In this document: piece after piece, positions 1-7,860 of the stretch | Layout of the letters: every line of letters begins with the position of its first letter | Position numbering within the stretch: position 1 is the first letter of the stretch | From: an uncultured Bacteroidota bacterium | GTDB taxonomy: Bacteria > Bacteroidota > Bacteroidia > Chitinophagales > Chitinophagaceae | Length of the DNA: 16,171 nucleotides | Reading direction: 5' to 3' | Assembly (NCBI GenBank): GCA_903905685.1 | Contig: CAIVHI010000007.1 | Location: 1-16,171, forward strand | Program-made: the position numbers and the translations under genes | The notes under the pieces: generated by a model | Databases searched by the model: none | What the model saw: the letters and a program-made list of their open reading frames with translations, nothing else | Told to the model about the DNA's origin: nothing

Positions 1-937
1 AGAGGCGTTGCTCGGCTTCGGGAGACTTGGCTTTGAAACAGACATTCATCAGGCTGCGGTGGGCTGGGACGGTAACGGTTGGTTGGAAGTTTGGATTGGC
101 ATCCAATGCGTTATAGACCAGTTCAGCCTTCCTGCGATTACGCTCAAAAATGTTTTGCAGCCCCTCTTCCTCCGTCCAGCGCAACATCAGCAATGCCGTA
201 TAGATACCGAATACGTTGGCGGTGTTGAGCACCGAATTTTCGGCAGCATGGGCTCGATAATCAAACATGGGTGGCAGCGAGCGCATGCACCGCGCCAAGA
301 ACGACTTCTTGGCAACCACGAGGGCTATTCCCGCAATCCCCAAATTCTTCTGGGCGGCGGCATAAAACAGGTCATATTTGGTATAGTCGCGCTCGCAGCA
401 AAAAATGTCGCTACTCATGTCGGCAGTCAGCGGCACATCGGTCCCCGGTATATTGTGCCACTGCGTACCGAAGATGGTGTTGTTGGTGGTATAGTGGAGG
501 TAGCGCCAGTCCTTGCCATGAAGGTCGGGCAGTTGTGGCAGGCGGGTATAGCCGCAATCGGCACTGGATGCCACAATGTCTACGTTGCCATAGAATTTGG
601 CATATCCCAAGGCCTCGTCCGACCAGTGGCCACTGTCAAGATAGCCGGCACGACCGTCGGAGGGGAGGAAGTTCATGGGGAGTAGGGCGAACTGCTGGCG
701 CCCGCCGCCTTGCATCCACATCACCTCATAGTCGCTGTCCAATCCGCAAAACGCCAATACGCGGGCCTTGGCTTCGTCTACAATGTCAATGAATTCCTTA
801 CTGCGGTGAGGCAGTTCAAGTATCGACATGCCGGTGCGGCCATAGGCTGCAACGGCCTCTTGTGCCCTGCGAATCACCACATCGGGCAATGCGCCGGGGC
901 CTGCATTGAAATTTATTTTGCGGTCATCAGTTTTCAT
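1..937 (-). CDS. serC: Phosphoserine aminotransferase, 3'-truncated by window edge
   Basis: This enzyme is PLP-dependent and converts 3-phosphohydroxypyruvate plus glutamate to O-phosphoserine plus 2-oxoglutarate, the second step of serine synthesis; the family also acts in pyridoxal phosphate synthesis. It is cytoplasmic. The frame is open from ATG at 937 to the window edge, 312 codons; the family is about 360 residues, so roughly the last 45-50 are missing. The N-terminus NFNAGPGALP (9-18) is the typical family opening. GMSILELPHRS (36-46), MQGGGRQQF (75-83), HYTTNNTIFGTQW (148-160) and AAAQKNLGIAG (193-203) follow. K197 is the expected Schiff-base lysine, matching E. coli K198. The start codon lies inside the end of the DUF502 gene (11-base overlap), so the two are probably translated together. 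In relatives serA often follows; here that would lie outside the window. Confidence 0.96.
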   Translation of the reverse strand, partial: MKTDDRKINFNAGPGALPDVVIRRAQEAVAAYGRTGMSILELPHRSKEFIDIVDEAKARVLAFCGLDSDYEVMWMQGGGRQQFALLPMNFLPSDGRAGYLDSGHWSDEALGYAKFYGNVDIVASSADCGYTRLPQLPDLHGKDWRYLHYTTNNTIFGTQWHNIPGTDVPLTADMSSDIFCCERDYTKYDLFYAAAQKNLGIAGIALVVAKKSFLARCMRSLPPMFDYRAHAAENSVLNTANVFGIYTALLMLRWTEEEGLQNIFERNRRKAELVYNALDANPNFQPTVTVPAHRSLMNVCFKAKSPEAEQRL

Positions 938-1514
938 CTGCAACAGTGGTTATGCCGCCGCTCACGGCAAACTTCATGGCTTGGGCGGCCGTCATATCTT
1001 TAACGGGTTTCACGTTCTTGCCATCGGTCACAATCACCCAGCCGGATATGGCGTAGGCATGGGGCAGGTAAACCGCCACACGTTCCTGTAAGCCGTAGGC
1101 AGTCATATCTTTTTGGGTCATGAAGCCGATGCGCCAAATCTCGGGCTCCAAACCCACGCGCACCCATACCGGTTTGTTGAATTTCTTTTTCTCCCCAACA
1201 AACGAGCCCACAACGTCGCGGATGGGCGCATAGAGGTGTTTGATGCCCGGGGTGTGCTCCAACAAAAAGGCAAACGAATCGAACAGCCAACGGCCAATGA
1301 AGAAACGCGTGCCGAGGTAGCCCACCATCGTGACAAAAAAGATGACGATGAGGAAACCCACACCTCGGGGAATGTAGGGCAGCAAATCGTAGGGCAGAAT
1401 GCTGTCTATGCTGCTGAATATCCGGAAGGCCAGATATGCAGTTACCGCAATGGGACTCAACAGGATGAGTCCCTGCAAAAACGACCTTAACAACACTGCC
1501 GAAACACGACGCAT
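927..1514 (-). CDS. DUF502 family membrane protein
   Basis: The 195-residue protein matches the DUF502 family (COG2928), whose biochemical role is not known. Two hydrophobic segments are visible at about 11-33 and 50-72, with the short stretch SIDSILPYDLLPYIPRG between them. Conserved-looking family features follow: GRWLFDSFAFLLEHTPGIKHLYAPIRDVV (about 74-102, quoted in part as P89-G90 and Y95-P97), a beta-rich soluble part with WRIGFMT (127-133), VYLPHAYAISGWV (148-160) and a C-terminal MKFAVSGGI (180-188). It should sit in the inner membrane with most of the chain on one face. Its stop codon overlaps the start of serC by 11 bases, so the two form an operon. A TATTTTTG box ends four bases before the ATG. 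There is no nearby alternative ATG; the next Met is residue 63. Family assignment is firm, function is unknown. Confidence 0.87.
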   Translation of the reverse strand: MRRVSAVLLRSFLQGLILLSPIAVTAYLAFRIFSSIDSILPYDLLPYIPRGVGFLIVIFFVTMVGYLGTRFFIGRWLFDSFAFLLEHTPGIKHLYAPIRDVVGSFVGEKKKFNKPVWVRVGLEPEIWRIGFMTQKDMTAYGLQERVAVYLPHAYAISGWVIVTDGKNVKPVKDMTAAQAMKFAVSGGITTVADEN

Positions 1515-1518
1515 GGCG

Positions 1519-1526
1519 CAAAAATA
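1519..1526 (-). promoter_or_regulatory. Possible -7 box (TANNTTTG) for DUF502-serC
   Basis: The minus strand reads TATTTTTG followed by CGCC and then the ATG at 1514. It is a perfect match to the Bacteroidota -7 consensus TANNTTTG. I find no TTG at 17-23 bases upstream, so the -33 half is missing. If it is used, the transcript would start at or next to the ATG. Confidence 0.35.
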
Positions 1527-1552
1527 TCGATAAAACGACTATCCCGATTTAT

Positions 1553-1578
1553 CTAATTGTTGCTTGCGCAACAATTAG
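1553..1578. terminator. 11-bp perfect stem-loop, probable terminator after the giant surface protein gene
   Basis: The arms CTAATTGTTGC (1553-1563) and GCAACAATTAG (1568-1578) pair perfectly around a TTGC loop. The stem begins 14 bases after the stop of the 1867-residue protein and lies upstream of the DUF502 start, so it fits a terminator separating the two units. There is no clear T-run after it on the minus strand (ATAAATCGG follows), so a regulatory or RNA-stabilising role remains possible. Confidence 0.55.
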
Positions 1579-1591
1579 GACTTCCCCCACC

Positions 1592-4500
1592 CTATTTTAC
1601 CACTATACGCGAGGTATATTCACGGTCGCCGGCATCTGCCTTCACCATATACACCCCTGCCGCAGCACCCTTCAGCACTATCGGACATTGGTGATTGTAC
1701 AACGACTCGATACCGTTAAATACCGTATTGCCCAATACATCGGTCACCACCACTTGGGCAGTACCCTCGGCCCCGGGAATTTCCACCAGGAAACTACCGT
1801 CTTCTGTCGGGTTGGGATACAGCAACATGCCGGCAGTTGCAGCAGGGTTTTGGTTGATGATGCCCAAGGGCGTATTCCAATAGGTTTTCTGGGTACAGCC
1901 ATCGGGCGAGACGACCTCGACCCAATAGTATTTGTTGGCCAAATCGGGCAACGGGTTGTAGTAGTTCTGGTTGGTCTCGCCGGTCAGCACAACCGGCTGT
2001 AGGGTCGAGGCCACGTCGTAGCCCCATTGATAGCTACTTACATCATTGTTGAGGCAATAAAAATTGTTCTCAAAGTAGGCCAGCCCTACCGTCTCCGACA
2101 AGGTATTGGATACCGAAACTGTATACGAACTAGAACTATAGCAGGAATAGCCGATATAGTTGGTAGACAAAGTGACTACTGCGGCACCGGGATTTTCGAA
2201 GTTCACCAAGCAATATTGGTGGCCGCTACCTTGCGCCCAAACTTGGGCTCCTGTCGCACTCCAGCTATACTGCACATCAGGCACGGGCGAATTGGTACCG
2301 AAATTCTGGTACATGGTTCCATTGCAAAGGCTGGGGGGCGTTTCCAGCGTGATTACGGGCGTAAACGGCAATGGATATACGTTAACGACGGCAGAAGTAG
2401 AACATCCATTAGCCGTGTAGGTAATTGTATCCACACTCTGAAACATAGCTGAAACGACACCGGCTGCAGATATCGACACACCCGCCGGATTGGAGCTCAC
2501 CCAACTACCTCCGCCTGTAGAGTCTGTAAGGGTTCCTACTGACCCTACACAGAGATTCAGGTTGCCGTCTATTGCAGACGGCGACGGTATTACACTTACA
2601 AACAGGAAAGAACTGCACCCGTTGGGCAGCACATAGCTGGCCGTATCGAAGCCCGGACCTTGAGTCACGAAGTAACCTGCGGCATTGATTTTGGCTACCG
2701 ACTGGTTGGAAGACAACCAATGGCCACCCTGCGTGCTATCGACGAGTATTTGAAGGGATCCGTTACAAATGGTAGATGCTCCCAAAACGGGCTGTGGCGT
2801 GCTGTCTATAGCTACTGCCTTCACCGCCGCACATCCGGTAGGCAAGCTGTAGAGCAGGTAAATATTGCCAACCGCTCTTGCAGTCAGCATTCCCGATGTA
2901 GTAATTGGGGCCAACAAGGTATCGCTGGTAGTCCAAGTGCCCCCGTCGGCAGAATCGGTGAAACTGGCTATGGCACCATTGCAAATCGAATCCAAACCTA
3001 AAATGGGGGCAGGCAAAGGATTAACGGTTATAGCCTTGGAGACTCCACAACCTGTGGCAGAAAAAACATATTTGACGGTATCGATACCCTGCCTTATGCC
3101 TGTAACCAATCCCGAAACCGAGACTACTGCCAGCGAAGTGTCGTTCGAGACCCAAAGCCCGCCTAAAGAGCTGTCTGACAGCGTGTTGGAAGACCCCACG
3201 CAAATAGCGGTCGTACCCGAAATCGCGGCAGGGCTGCGGTTTACGGTCACCGCCTTATAGGCCATGCATCCCGTTGGCAGCGTATAGGTCACGGAAGCTA
3301 TGCCGCCGGCCACGCCTACGAATGTGCCAGAATCTACTTTCATCAAAATCAAGCTGTCGTTGGATGACCATAATCCCAAACCGGTAGCACTGCCGAAAGT
3401 GGTTTGTCCGGCCGGGCAAATGGAGGAGTCGCCAAATACAGGTGCAGGAGCGGGATTTACGGTGAATGGAGCCCAACTGTGGCACCCTGTAGTGGGGTTG
3501 GTATAAAACACAGTATCTAATCCGGATGCAAGTCCCACTACGACACCCGCCGAATCAATGGTCATCACGGAGAACGAAGAGGTTGTCCAAACACCTCCAT
3601 GGCTGGAATCGAATAAAATTTTGGAAACGCCTACGCATACGGAATCTCCCCCTAAAATGGGTAACGGGAGCGCATTAACCGAGACTGTAGCTACAACCGA
3701 GCATCCGGTAGGCAACGCATATTTTATGTTCGCTGAGCCGGAGCTTATGCACGAAACAGTACCGGATGATGACACGCTTATCACGGAAGTATCTGTAGAT
3801 ATCCAAATTCCCCCTGCGGTACTGTCATTCAATACTGTACTATCTCCCTGACACAGCGATGTTACCCCGCCTATGGCGGCAGGAGGCGCATTCACTACAA
3901 TGGGAGCCGAAACGCCGCACAGCGATGGCAACATATAAAATATGGTGTCGGTGCCGGATGCGAGCCCGTGGAAAAGTCCCGTTAAGGAATCTACAGTGCC
4001 AAGCGAGTTAGCGGCATACCAAATGCCACCTACTACAGAATCGCTCAAACTACGGGAATCGCCTACGCAGATAGCGGTGCCGGTAGCCAAGGCACTCGGC
4101 GTCTGTTTCACGAAAATGGGATGGGCGACATTACAGCCCGTAGGAAGGGCATAGACAATTGAGGTGGAGGAAAAACAGGACGCAACACCTAAAGCGGTAA
4201 CCGAGATGGCGCCTACGTCGGTAGAGCTCCAGCTACCTCCCACTGAGGCATCCGTGAGGGTAACCGATGACCCCTTACATACGGAATCCGGACCAGCAAT
4301 TGCAGCCGGTAATGCATTCACATTCAACGGGAAGCGGGTAATGCAACCCGTTCCGATTTCGAACACGACGGTATCGATACCGGGCGCAAGGCCGGCAACC
4401 AAACCCATTGTGGAATCTGCAATGGACGCGTTGGTATCGGTAGAATACCAAACACCACCACTTGCGATGTTCGATAACGTCACGGTGCTACCCACGCACA

Positions 4501-7195
4501 CCCGGTTGGAGCCGGTGATGGGAGCCGGCACCGAGTCGACAATGACCATCAATTTCGCAAAGCAACCGTCAGGAAGCGTATACTTAACCAATGCGGTATC
4601 GTTCCTGATACCCGTCAACTTGGCTGCCGAATTGATGATTGCAATAGTGGTATCGCTTGAAGACCAAAATCCGCCAGTCACGGTGTCAAATAAGTTCACC
4701 GATGTTCCGGTACACAACGCTGTAACGCTCGTGGCGTAGTTATTGATGGCCGAGGGCACCTGCTTTACGGTAGATGCAATGGAAGTATAGCAGCCCGTTG
4801 GCAAGGTGTAGGTTATCGTGTCGGTGCCCGAAGACAAGCCGTACAGCACCCCGGAATCAGATACTGATACGAGGCCGTGCCTAACGGTCCAAGCACCTCC
4901 CAAAAGGTCGTCCGATAGCTTGGATGAATCTCCGGCGCAAACGACGGTGATTCCTGAAATTACGGTAGGATTGGGGTTGACGGTGACTTGATACTTGGCG
5001 TAGCAACCCGTAGAATACGAATAGGAAACTGTGGCAACTCCCGCTCCTATCGCAGTAAGCGTCCCCATGGTGTCCACCGTTACTACCATAGGCGAAGACG
5101 AAATCCAATGACCCGCCAGCGATGTATCTGTCAGTGAAATACTCCCGTTAGCACAAACAGCGGAGATAGAACCGACGATAGGTGACGGATTAGGGTTGAT
5201 GGTGACGGGGATAAAGGTTTTGCAATTCAACACCGAAGTATACACCACAGTATCGGTACCGGCCTCCAAGCCTGTTGCATAGTGGGCACTAGAGAAAGAC
5301 AAAAGGGCGGGATTTGAAACCGTCCATAGGCCCGCGCCAGTGTCCGCCAACGCGGTAGAGTCTCCTGCGCAAATAACGGCGGTACCTGAGATGGGTGTAG
5401 GATTCGGATTCACGGTCACTGTATAGACTGCAAAACAACCTGTTGGAAAGGTGTAGGAAATAGTTGCGGCACCGGGACTAACCGCTGTAACATTTCCCGA
5501 GAAATCGACCGATGCGACGACAACCATCGATGACGACCATAGACCGAAGGCATCGCTCTCACTAAGCGCCAATCCGCTATCGGCGCATACCGCCGAGCTA
5601 CTTCCACCAATTGGTGATGGATTGGGGTTGACGGTGACGGGATAAAATGCAGAACAGCCTTTTGCATTGATATAAACCACCGAATCTACCCCCGCAGCCA
5701 AGCCGGTCACGGTATGTGTAGACGACAAGGCGAGCAGTAAAGACGAAGAAAGCGACCATACACCCGCCCCTGTATCTGAGAGGGCTATCGAGTCGCCCAC
5801 ACATACCTGCGCGGTGCCTCCCGTTATGGCTTGGGGGGTGGGCAATACGGTAATCAGGATTTTGTTGGAAGTCAAGTTTACCGTGCCCCCTCCAGGCGCG
5901 TAGAGCAAGCACTTTACGGTATCGTTATTGTTGAATGAATCGAGCGTAACAGAGAGCAAGTTTCCTGCTACCTGAACACTGTTTTTGGTCCACCTAACAG
6001 AGTCGCCATAACCCGGATGTTTCACGGTTGCGGTAAAAGTGACCGGATAGCCTTTGCACACCGTATCTCGCACATTGCCCTTGGACGACGTTATCGCAAT
6101 GGAATCCGGCGGCATAACGCCGCGGATGCAATAATTGCCTGCATCGGATATGAACATATTGCCTGCGGCATTGAAACACACGGCATTGGGAGCTTTAAGT
6201 GCGGCAGATGTAGGCGCACCACCCTCTCCCGAAAAACCTGCGGTACCGGTGCCGGCAACCGTCTTTATGGTGTCGGCGGGGGTAACCCGGCGAATCTTGT
6301 TGTTGCCGCGGTCGGCAATGTAGAGGTTGCCGGCGGCATCGAGGGCCAGCGATACAGGCCCATTCAATTTTGCAGCAGTGGCAATGCCGTTGTCGCCCGT
6401 TGAGCCGGCAACGCCCGTGCCGGCAAATGCATAAATGGTATCGTTTGGGCGCACTACCCTGACGGTGTTGGTCCCGATATCGGAGACAAAAATATCTCCT
6501 GAAGTATCGACCGCAACGCCCGTGATGCTGGAAAAAGCAGCGGCGGTTGCGGGAATGCCGTTCACGACTGTCGTGCCATAAGCGCCACTACCAACCACTG
6601 TAGTGATGATGCCGTTGGTATCCACTCTTCTAACCCGTTGGCTGCCGTCGGCTATATAGAGGTTGCCGTATCTATCTAACGCGATATTATAGGCACCCGT
6701 TAGGGCGCTGTCGGCATGATGACCATCTCCCGACGAACCGAAACCGAATACGCCACCCACCCCGGCAACCTTCGTTATGATGCCAAAGGTGTCTATTTTC
6801 CTGACGCAATAATTTTCATTGTCGGCAAAATAAAGGTTGCCATTCGCGTCGCACGCCATGCCGAGCGGGTTGAATAATTGGGCTGCCGTGGCGGGCCCCC
6901 CATCGCCCGAGAGGCCATGACTGCCGGGAATACCTGCGTAGATCGTCAAATTGCCGTTGGGTGTCACTTTCTGAATGACGTGAAGACTGTCGTTCGTGAA
7001 ATACAGATTGCCTCGGGAGTCTACGGCCACGCCGGAAGACTGCGTGATTCTTGCCTTCATAGCCAAAGGAGCGGTACCCGTAAAACCGGCCGTATCGTCA
7101 CCCGCCTGGGTCCTAATAATCAAGGTTTGGGCATTAAGGTCGAAAAAACCTGCCGACATCACCATGACTGCAATCAAAAAACGAAACGTCTTCAT
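1592..7195 (-). CDS. Giant T9SS-exported surface protein: NHL propeller + 16 Ig-like repeats
   Basis: The 1867-residue protein starts with a signal peptide (residues 1-23, cleavage likely after LNA). Six NHL blades follow (about 55-364), each with the pattern G-x-A-x-D-x-x-G-N-L-Y-x-A-D, enough for one closed six-bladed beta-propeller. An Ig/PKD-like linker (366-452, C380 and C429) leads into 16 Ig-like repeats of about 72 residues (455-1608), then a PKD-like module (about 1610-1700), a short Cys-containing segment (1701-1775) and a T9SS type A sorting domain (about 1789-1867, LLYPNPTEDG and a terminal SRIVVK). The protein is therefore expected to pass Sec and then T9SS and end on the cell surface or outside. 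Adhesion or carbohydrate binding is a reasonable guess, but no catalytic motif is visible. It has its own promoter and a stem-loop behind it, so it is probably transcribed alone. The start is the only Met giving a signal peptide. Confidence 0.93.
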   Translation of the reverse strand: MKTFRFLIAVMVMSAGFFDLNAQTLIIRTQAGDDTAGFTGTAPLAMKARITQSSGVAVDSRGNLYFTNDSLHVIQKVTPNGNLTIYAGIPGSHGLSGDGGPATAAQLFNPLGMACDANGNLYFADNENYCVRKIDTFGIITKVAGVGGVFGFGSSGDGHHADSALTGAYNIALDRYGNLYIADGSQRVRRVDTNGIITTVVGSGAYGTTVVNGIPATAAAFSSITGVAVDTSGDIFVSDIGTNTVRVVRPNDTIYAFAGTGVAGSTGDNGIATAAKLNGPVSLALDAAGNLYIADRGNNKIRRVTPADTIKTVAGTGTAGFSGEGGAPTSAALKAPNAVCFNAAGNMFISDAGNYCIRGVMPPDSIAITSSKGNVRDTVCKGYPVTFTATVKHPGYGDSVRWTKNSVQVAGNLLSVTLDSFNNNDTVKCLLYAPGGGTVNLTSNKILITVLPTPQAITGGTAQVCVGDSIALSDTGAGVWSLSSSLLLALSSTHTVTGLAAGVDSVVYINAKGCSAFYPVTVNPNPSPIGGSSSAVCADSGLALSESDAFGLWSSSMVVVASVDFSGNVTAVSPGAATISYTFPTGCFAVYTVTVNPNPTPISGTAVICAGDSTALADTGAGLWTVSNPALLSFSSAHYATGLEAGTDTVVYTSVLNCKTFIPVTINPNPSPIVGSISAVCANGSISLTDTSLAGHWISSSPMVVTVDTMGTLTAIGAGVATVSYSYSTGCYAKYQVTVNPNPTVISGITVVCAGDSSKLSDDLLGGAWTVRHGLVSVSDSGVLYGLSSGTDTITYTLPTGCYTSIASTVKQVPSAINNYATSVTALCTGTSVNLFDTVTGGFWSSSDTTIAIINSAAKLTGIRNDTALVKYTLPDGCFAKLMVIVDSVPAPITGSNRVCVGSTVTLSNIASGGVWYSTDTNASIADSTMGLVAGLAPGIDTVVFEIGTGCITRFPLNVNALPAAIAGPDSVCKGSSVTLTDASVGGSWSSTDVGAISVTALGVASCFSSTSIVYALPTGCNVAHPIFVKQTPSALATGTAICVGDSRSLSDSVVGGIWYAANSLGTVDSLTGLFHGLASGTDTIFYMLPSLCGVSAPIVVNAPPAAIGGVTSLCQGDSTVLNDSTAGGIWISTDTSVISVSSSGTVSCISSGSANIKYALPTGCSVVATVSVNALPLPILGGDSVCVGVSKILFDSSHGGVWTTSSFSVMTIDSAGVVVGLASGLDTVFYTNPTTGCHSWAPFTVNPAPAPVFGDSSICPAGQTTFGSATGLGLWSSNDSLILMKVDSGTFVGVAGGIASVTYTLPTGCMAYKAVTVNRSPAAISGTTAICVGSSNTLSDSSLGGLWVSNDTSLAVVSVSGLVTGIRQGIDTVKYVFSATGCGVSKAITVNPLPAPILGLDSICNGAIASFTDSADGGTWTTSDTLLAPITTSGMLTARAVGNIYLLYSLPTGCAAVKAVAIDSTPQPVLGASTICNGSLQILVDSTQGGHWLSSNQSVAKINAAGYFVTQGPGFDTASYVLPNGCSSFLFVSVIPSPSAIDGNLNLCVGSVGTLTDSTGGGSWVSSNPAGVSISAAGVVSAMFQSVDTITYTANGCSTSAVVNVYPLPFTPVITLETPPSLCNGTMYQNFGTNSPVPDVQYSWSATGAQVWAQGSGHQYCLVNFENPGAAVVTLSTNYIGYSCYSSSSYTVSVSNTLSETVGLAYFENNFYCLNNDVSSYQWGYDVASTLQPVVLTGETNQNYYNPLPDLANKYYWVEVVSPDGCTQKTYWNTPLGIINQNPAATAGMLLYPNPTEDGSFLVEIPGAEGTAQVVVTDVLGNTVFNGIESLYNHQCPIVLKGAAAGVYMVKADAGDREYTSRIVVK
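1595..1831 (-). other. T9SS type A C-terminal sorting domain (coding segment)
   Basis: Residues about 1789-1867 of the giant protein. LLYPNPTEDGSFLVEI opens the domain (Y1793, P1794, N1795, P1796), VVVTDVLGN (1815-1823) forms the middle strand, and AAGVYMVKADAG followed by a basic YTSRIVVK closes it. This is the usual Por secretion tail layout of Bacteroidota T9SS cargo; it is normally removed after export by the sortase PorU. Confidence 0.9.
2372..5833 (-). repeat. Array of 16 Ig-like repeats, period about 72 residues (216 bp)
   Basis: Residues about 455-1608. The first Cys of each repeat is at 465, 537, 609, 681, 753, 828, 900, 973, 1043, 1115, 1187, 1260, 1332, 1405, 1477 and 1549; a Trp follows 15-16 residues later in every repeat; a second Cys follows 48-51 residues after the first in every repeat (typically in LPTGC). 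The consensus resembles I-x-G-x-x-x-V/I-C-x-G-x-S-x-x-L-x-D-x-x-x-G-G-x-W-S-S. Most repeats have diverged at DNA level, but a 20-base string in the VTVNPNP linker region is identical at 4968-4987 and 5619-5638, 651 bp (three units) apart. Confidence 0.93.
6104..7033 (-). repeat. Six NHL repeats (beta-propeller segment)
   Basis: Blades sit at about residues 55-81, 112-138, 170-195, 226-252, 282-308 and 338-364 of the giant protein. Core strands read GNLYFTND, GNLYFADN, GNLYIADG, GDIFVSDI, GNLYIADR and GNMFISDA. Linkers carry the recurrent G-x-x-G-x-x-G-D-G/N pattern (for example SGDGG at 96-100). Six units match the usual six-bladed NHL propeller. Confidence 0.88.
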
Positions 7196-7238
7196 GTTAT
7201 ATTCTATTTGATGTGGAAAGTACTGTTCGATATATTGT

Positions 7239-7269
7239 CAAACTTACCTAAATATGCGCATAGCCCAAA
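7239..7269 (-). promoter_or_regulatory. Bacteroidota-type promoter for the giant surface protein gene
   Basis: On the minus strand TTTG (7269-7266) is followed by exactly 19 bases and then TAAGTTTG (7246-7239). This is a full match to the Bacteroidota housekeeping consensus (TTTG near -33, TANNTTTG near -7). Transcription should start around 7230-7235, leaving a 5' leader of about 35-40 bases before the ATG at 7195. Confidence 0.75.
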
Positions 7270-7318
7270 GTGCACAAGCACAATTGGTTATAAGTATTCC
7301 CGATTGTAGGCCTGTCAC

Positions 7319-7846
7319 CTATTTCAAGGCAGGGGGAGGAACCATGATGTGTCCGCAACTCTTGCAGGTGCGGTTGGCTTCGCTCTCATAAAAGGCCTTC
7401 ATAACGGGTGGCAATTGAGTTACAATGTCGGAAACGTTCATAAACTCTTCGTGAAGCTTAGAGCCGCAAGACTCGCAAAACCACATAAATCCGTCCATCT
7501 CGGCAGCATCACGTATTTTTTCTATCACCAAGCCTACGGTATCGGGGCCACGTTGGGGAGAGTGCGGAGTGCGGGGGGGAAGCAGAAACATATCGCCTTC
7601 ATTTATAGGTATTTCGACAATCTTTCCGTCTTCAACAACCTTGACGCTCACATTTCCTTTCAGTTGGAAAAACAGTTCCTCACTTTCATTGAAGTGGAAA
7701 TCCTTGCGGCTGTTGGGACCGCCTACCACCATCACGATAAAGGTATCTGCATGTTTATACACGGTTTCGTTACCTACAGGTGGCTTCAGCAGGTGGCGGT
7801 TGTCATCAATCCATTTGTTGAGGTTGAACGGGCGTTGTATGCTCAT
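7319..7846 (-). CDS. nbaC: 3-hydroxyanthranilate 3,4-dioxygenase
   Basis: This cupin dioxygenase opens the ring of 3-hydroxyanthranilate to give 2-amino-3-carboxymuconate semialdehyde, which cyclises to quinolinate; it is the last enzymatic step of the kynurenine route to NAD. It is cytoplasmic. At 175 residues it has the bacterial length. Iron ligands H51, E57 and H95 and the catalytic residues R47, R99 and E110 are at the positions known in the Cupriavidus metallidurans enzyme. The C-terminal rubredoxin-like second metal site is intact: C124-x-x-C127 and C161-x-x-C164. The ATG is 14 bases after the stop of the CorC-like gene with no promoter box in between, so the two are probably co-transcribed. 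No other kynurenine-pathway gene lies in the window. The same family is called HAAO in animals; the symbol is by family. Confidence 0.95.
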   Translation of the reverse strand: MSIQRPFNLNKWIDDNRHLLKPPVGNETVYKHADTFIVMVVGGPNSRKDFHFNESEELFFQLKGNVSVKVVEDGKIVEIPINEGDMFLLPPRTPHSPQRGPDTVGLVIEKIRDAAEMDGFMWFCESCGSKLHEEFMNVSDIVTQLPPVMKAFYESEANRTCKSCGHIMVPPPALK

Positions 7847-7860
7847 ATTCCTAAGTTTTT

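Noticed and set aside
8..792. Plus-strand open frames opposite serC
   Set aside because: The minus strand encodes a clear SerC through this whole stretch with its active-site lysine; the plus-strand frames are shadows.
3558..4739. Long plus-strand open frames (for example 3558-3851 and 4164-4739) opposite the Ig array
   Set aside because: They repeat with the same 216-bp period because they mirror the repeat-coding strand, which has the coherent domains, signal peptide and sorting tail.
2372..5833. Regular periodicity considered as a CRISPR or satellite repeat
   Set aside because: The period is 216 bp, the units are diverged at DNA level and stay in one open frame with conserved Cys and Trp: these are protein repeats.
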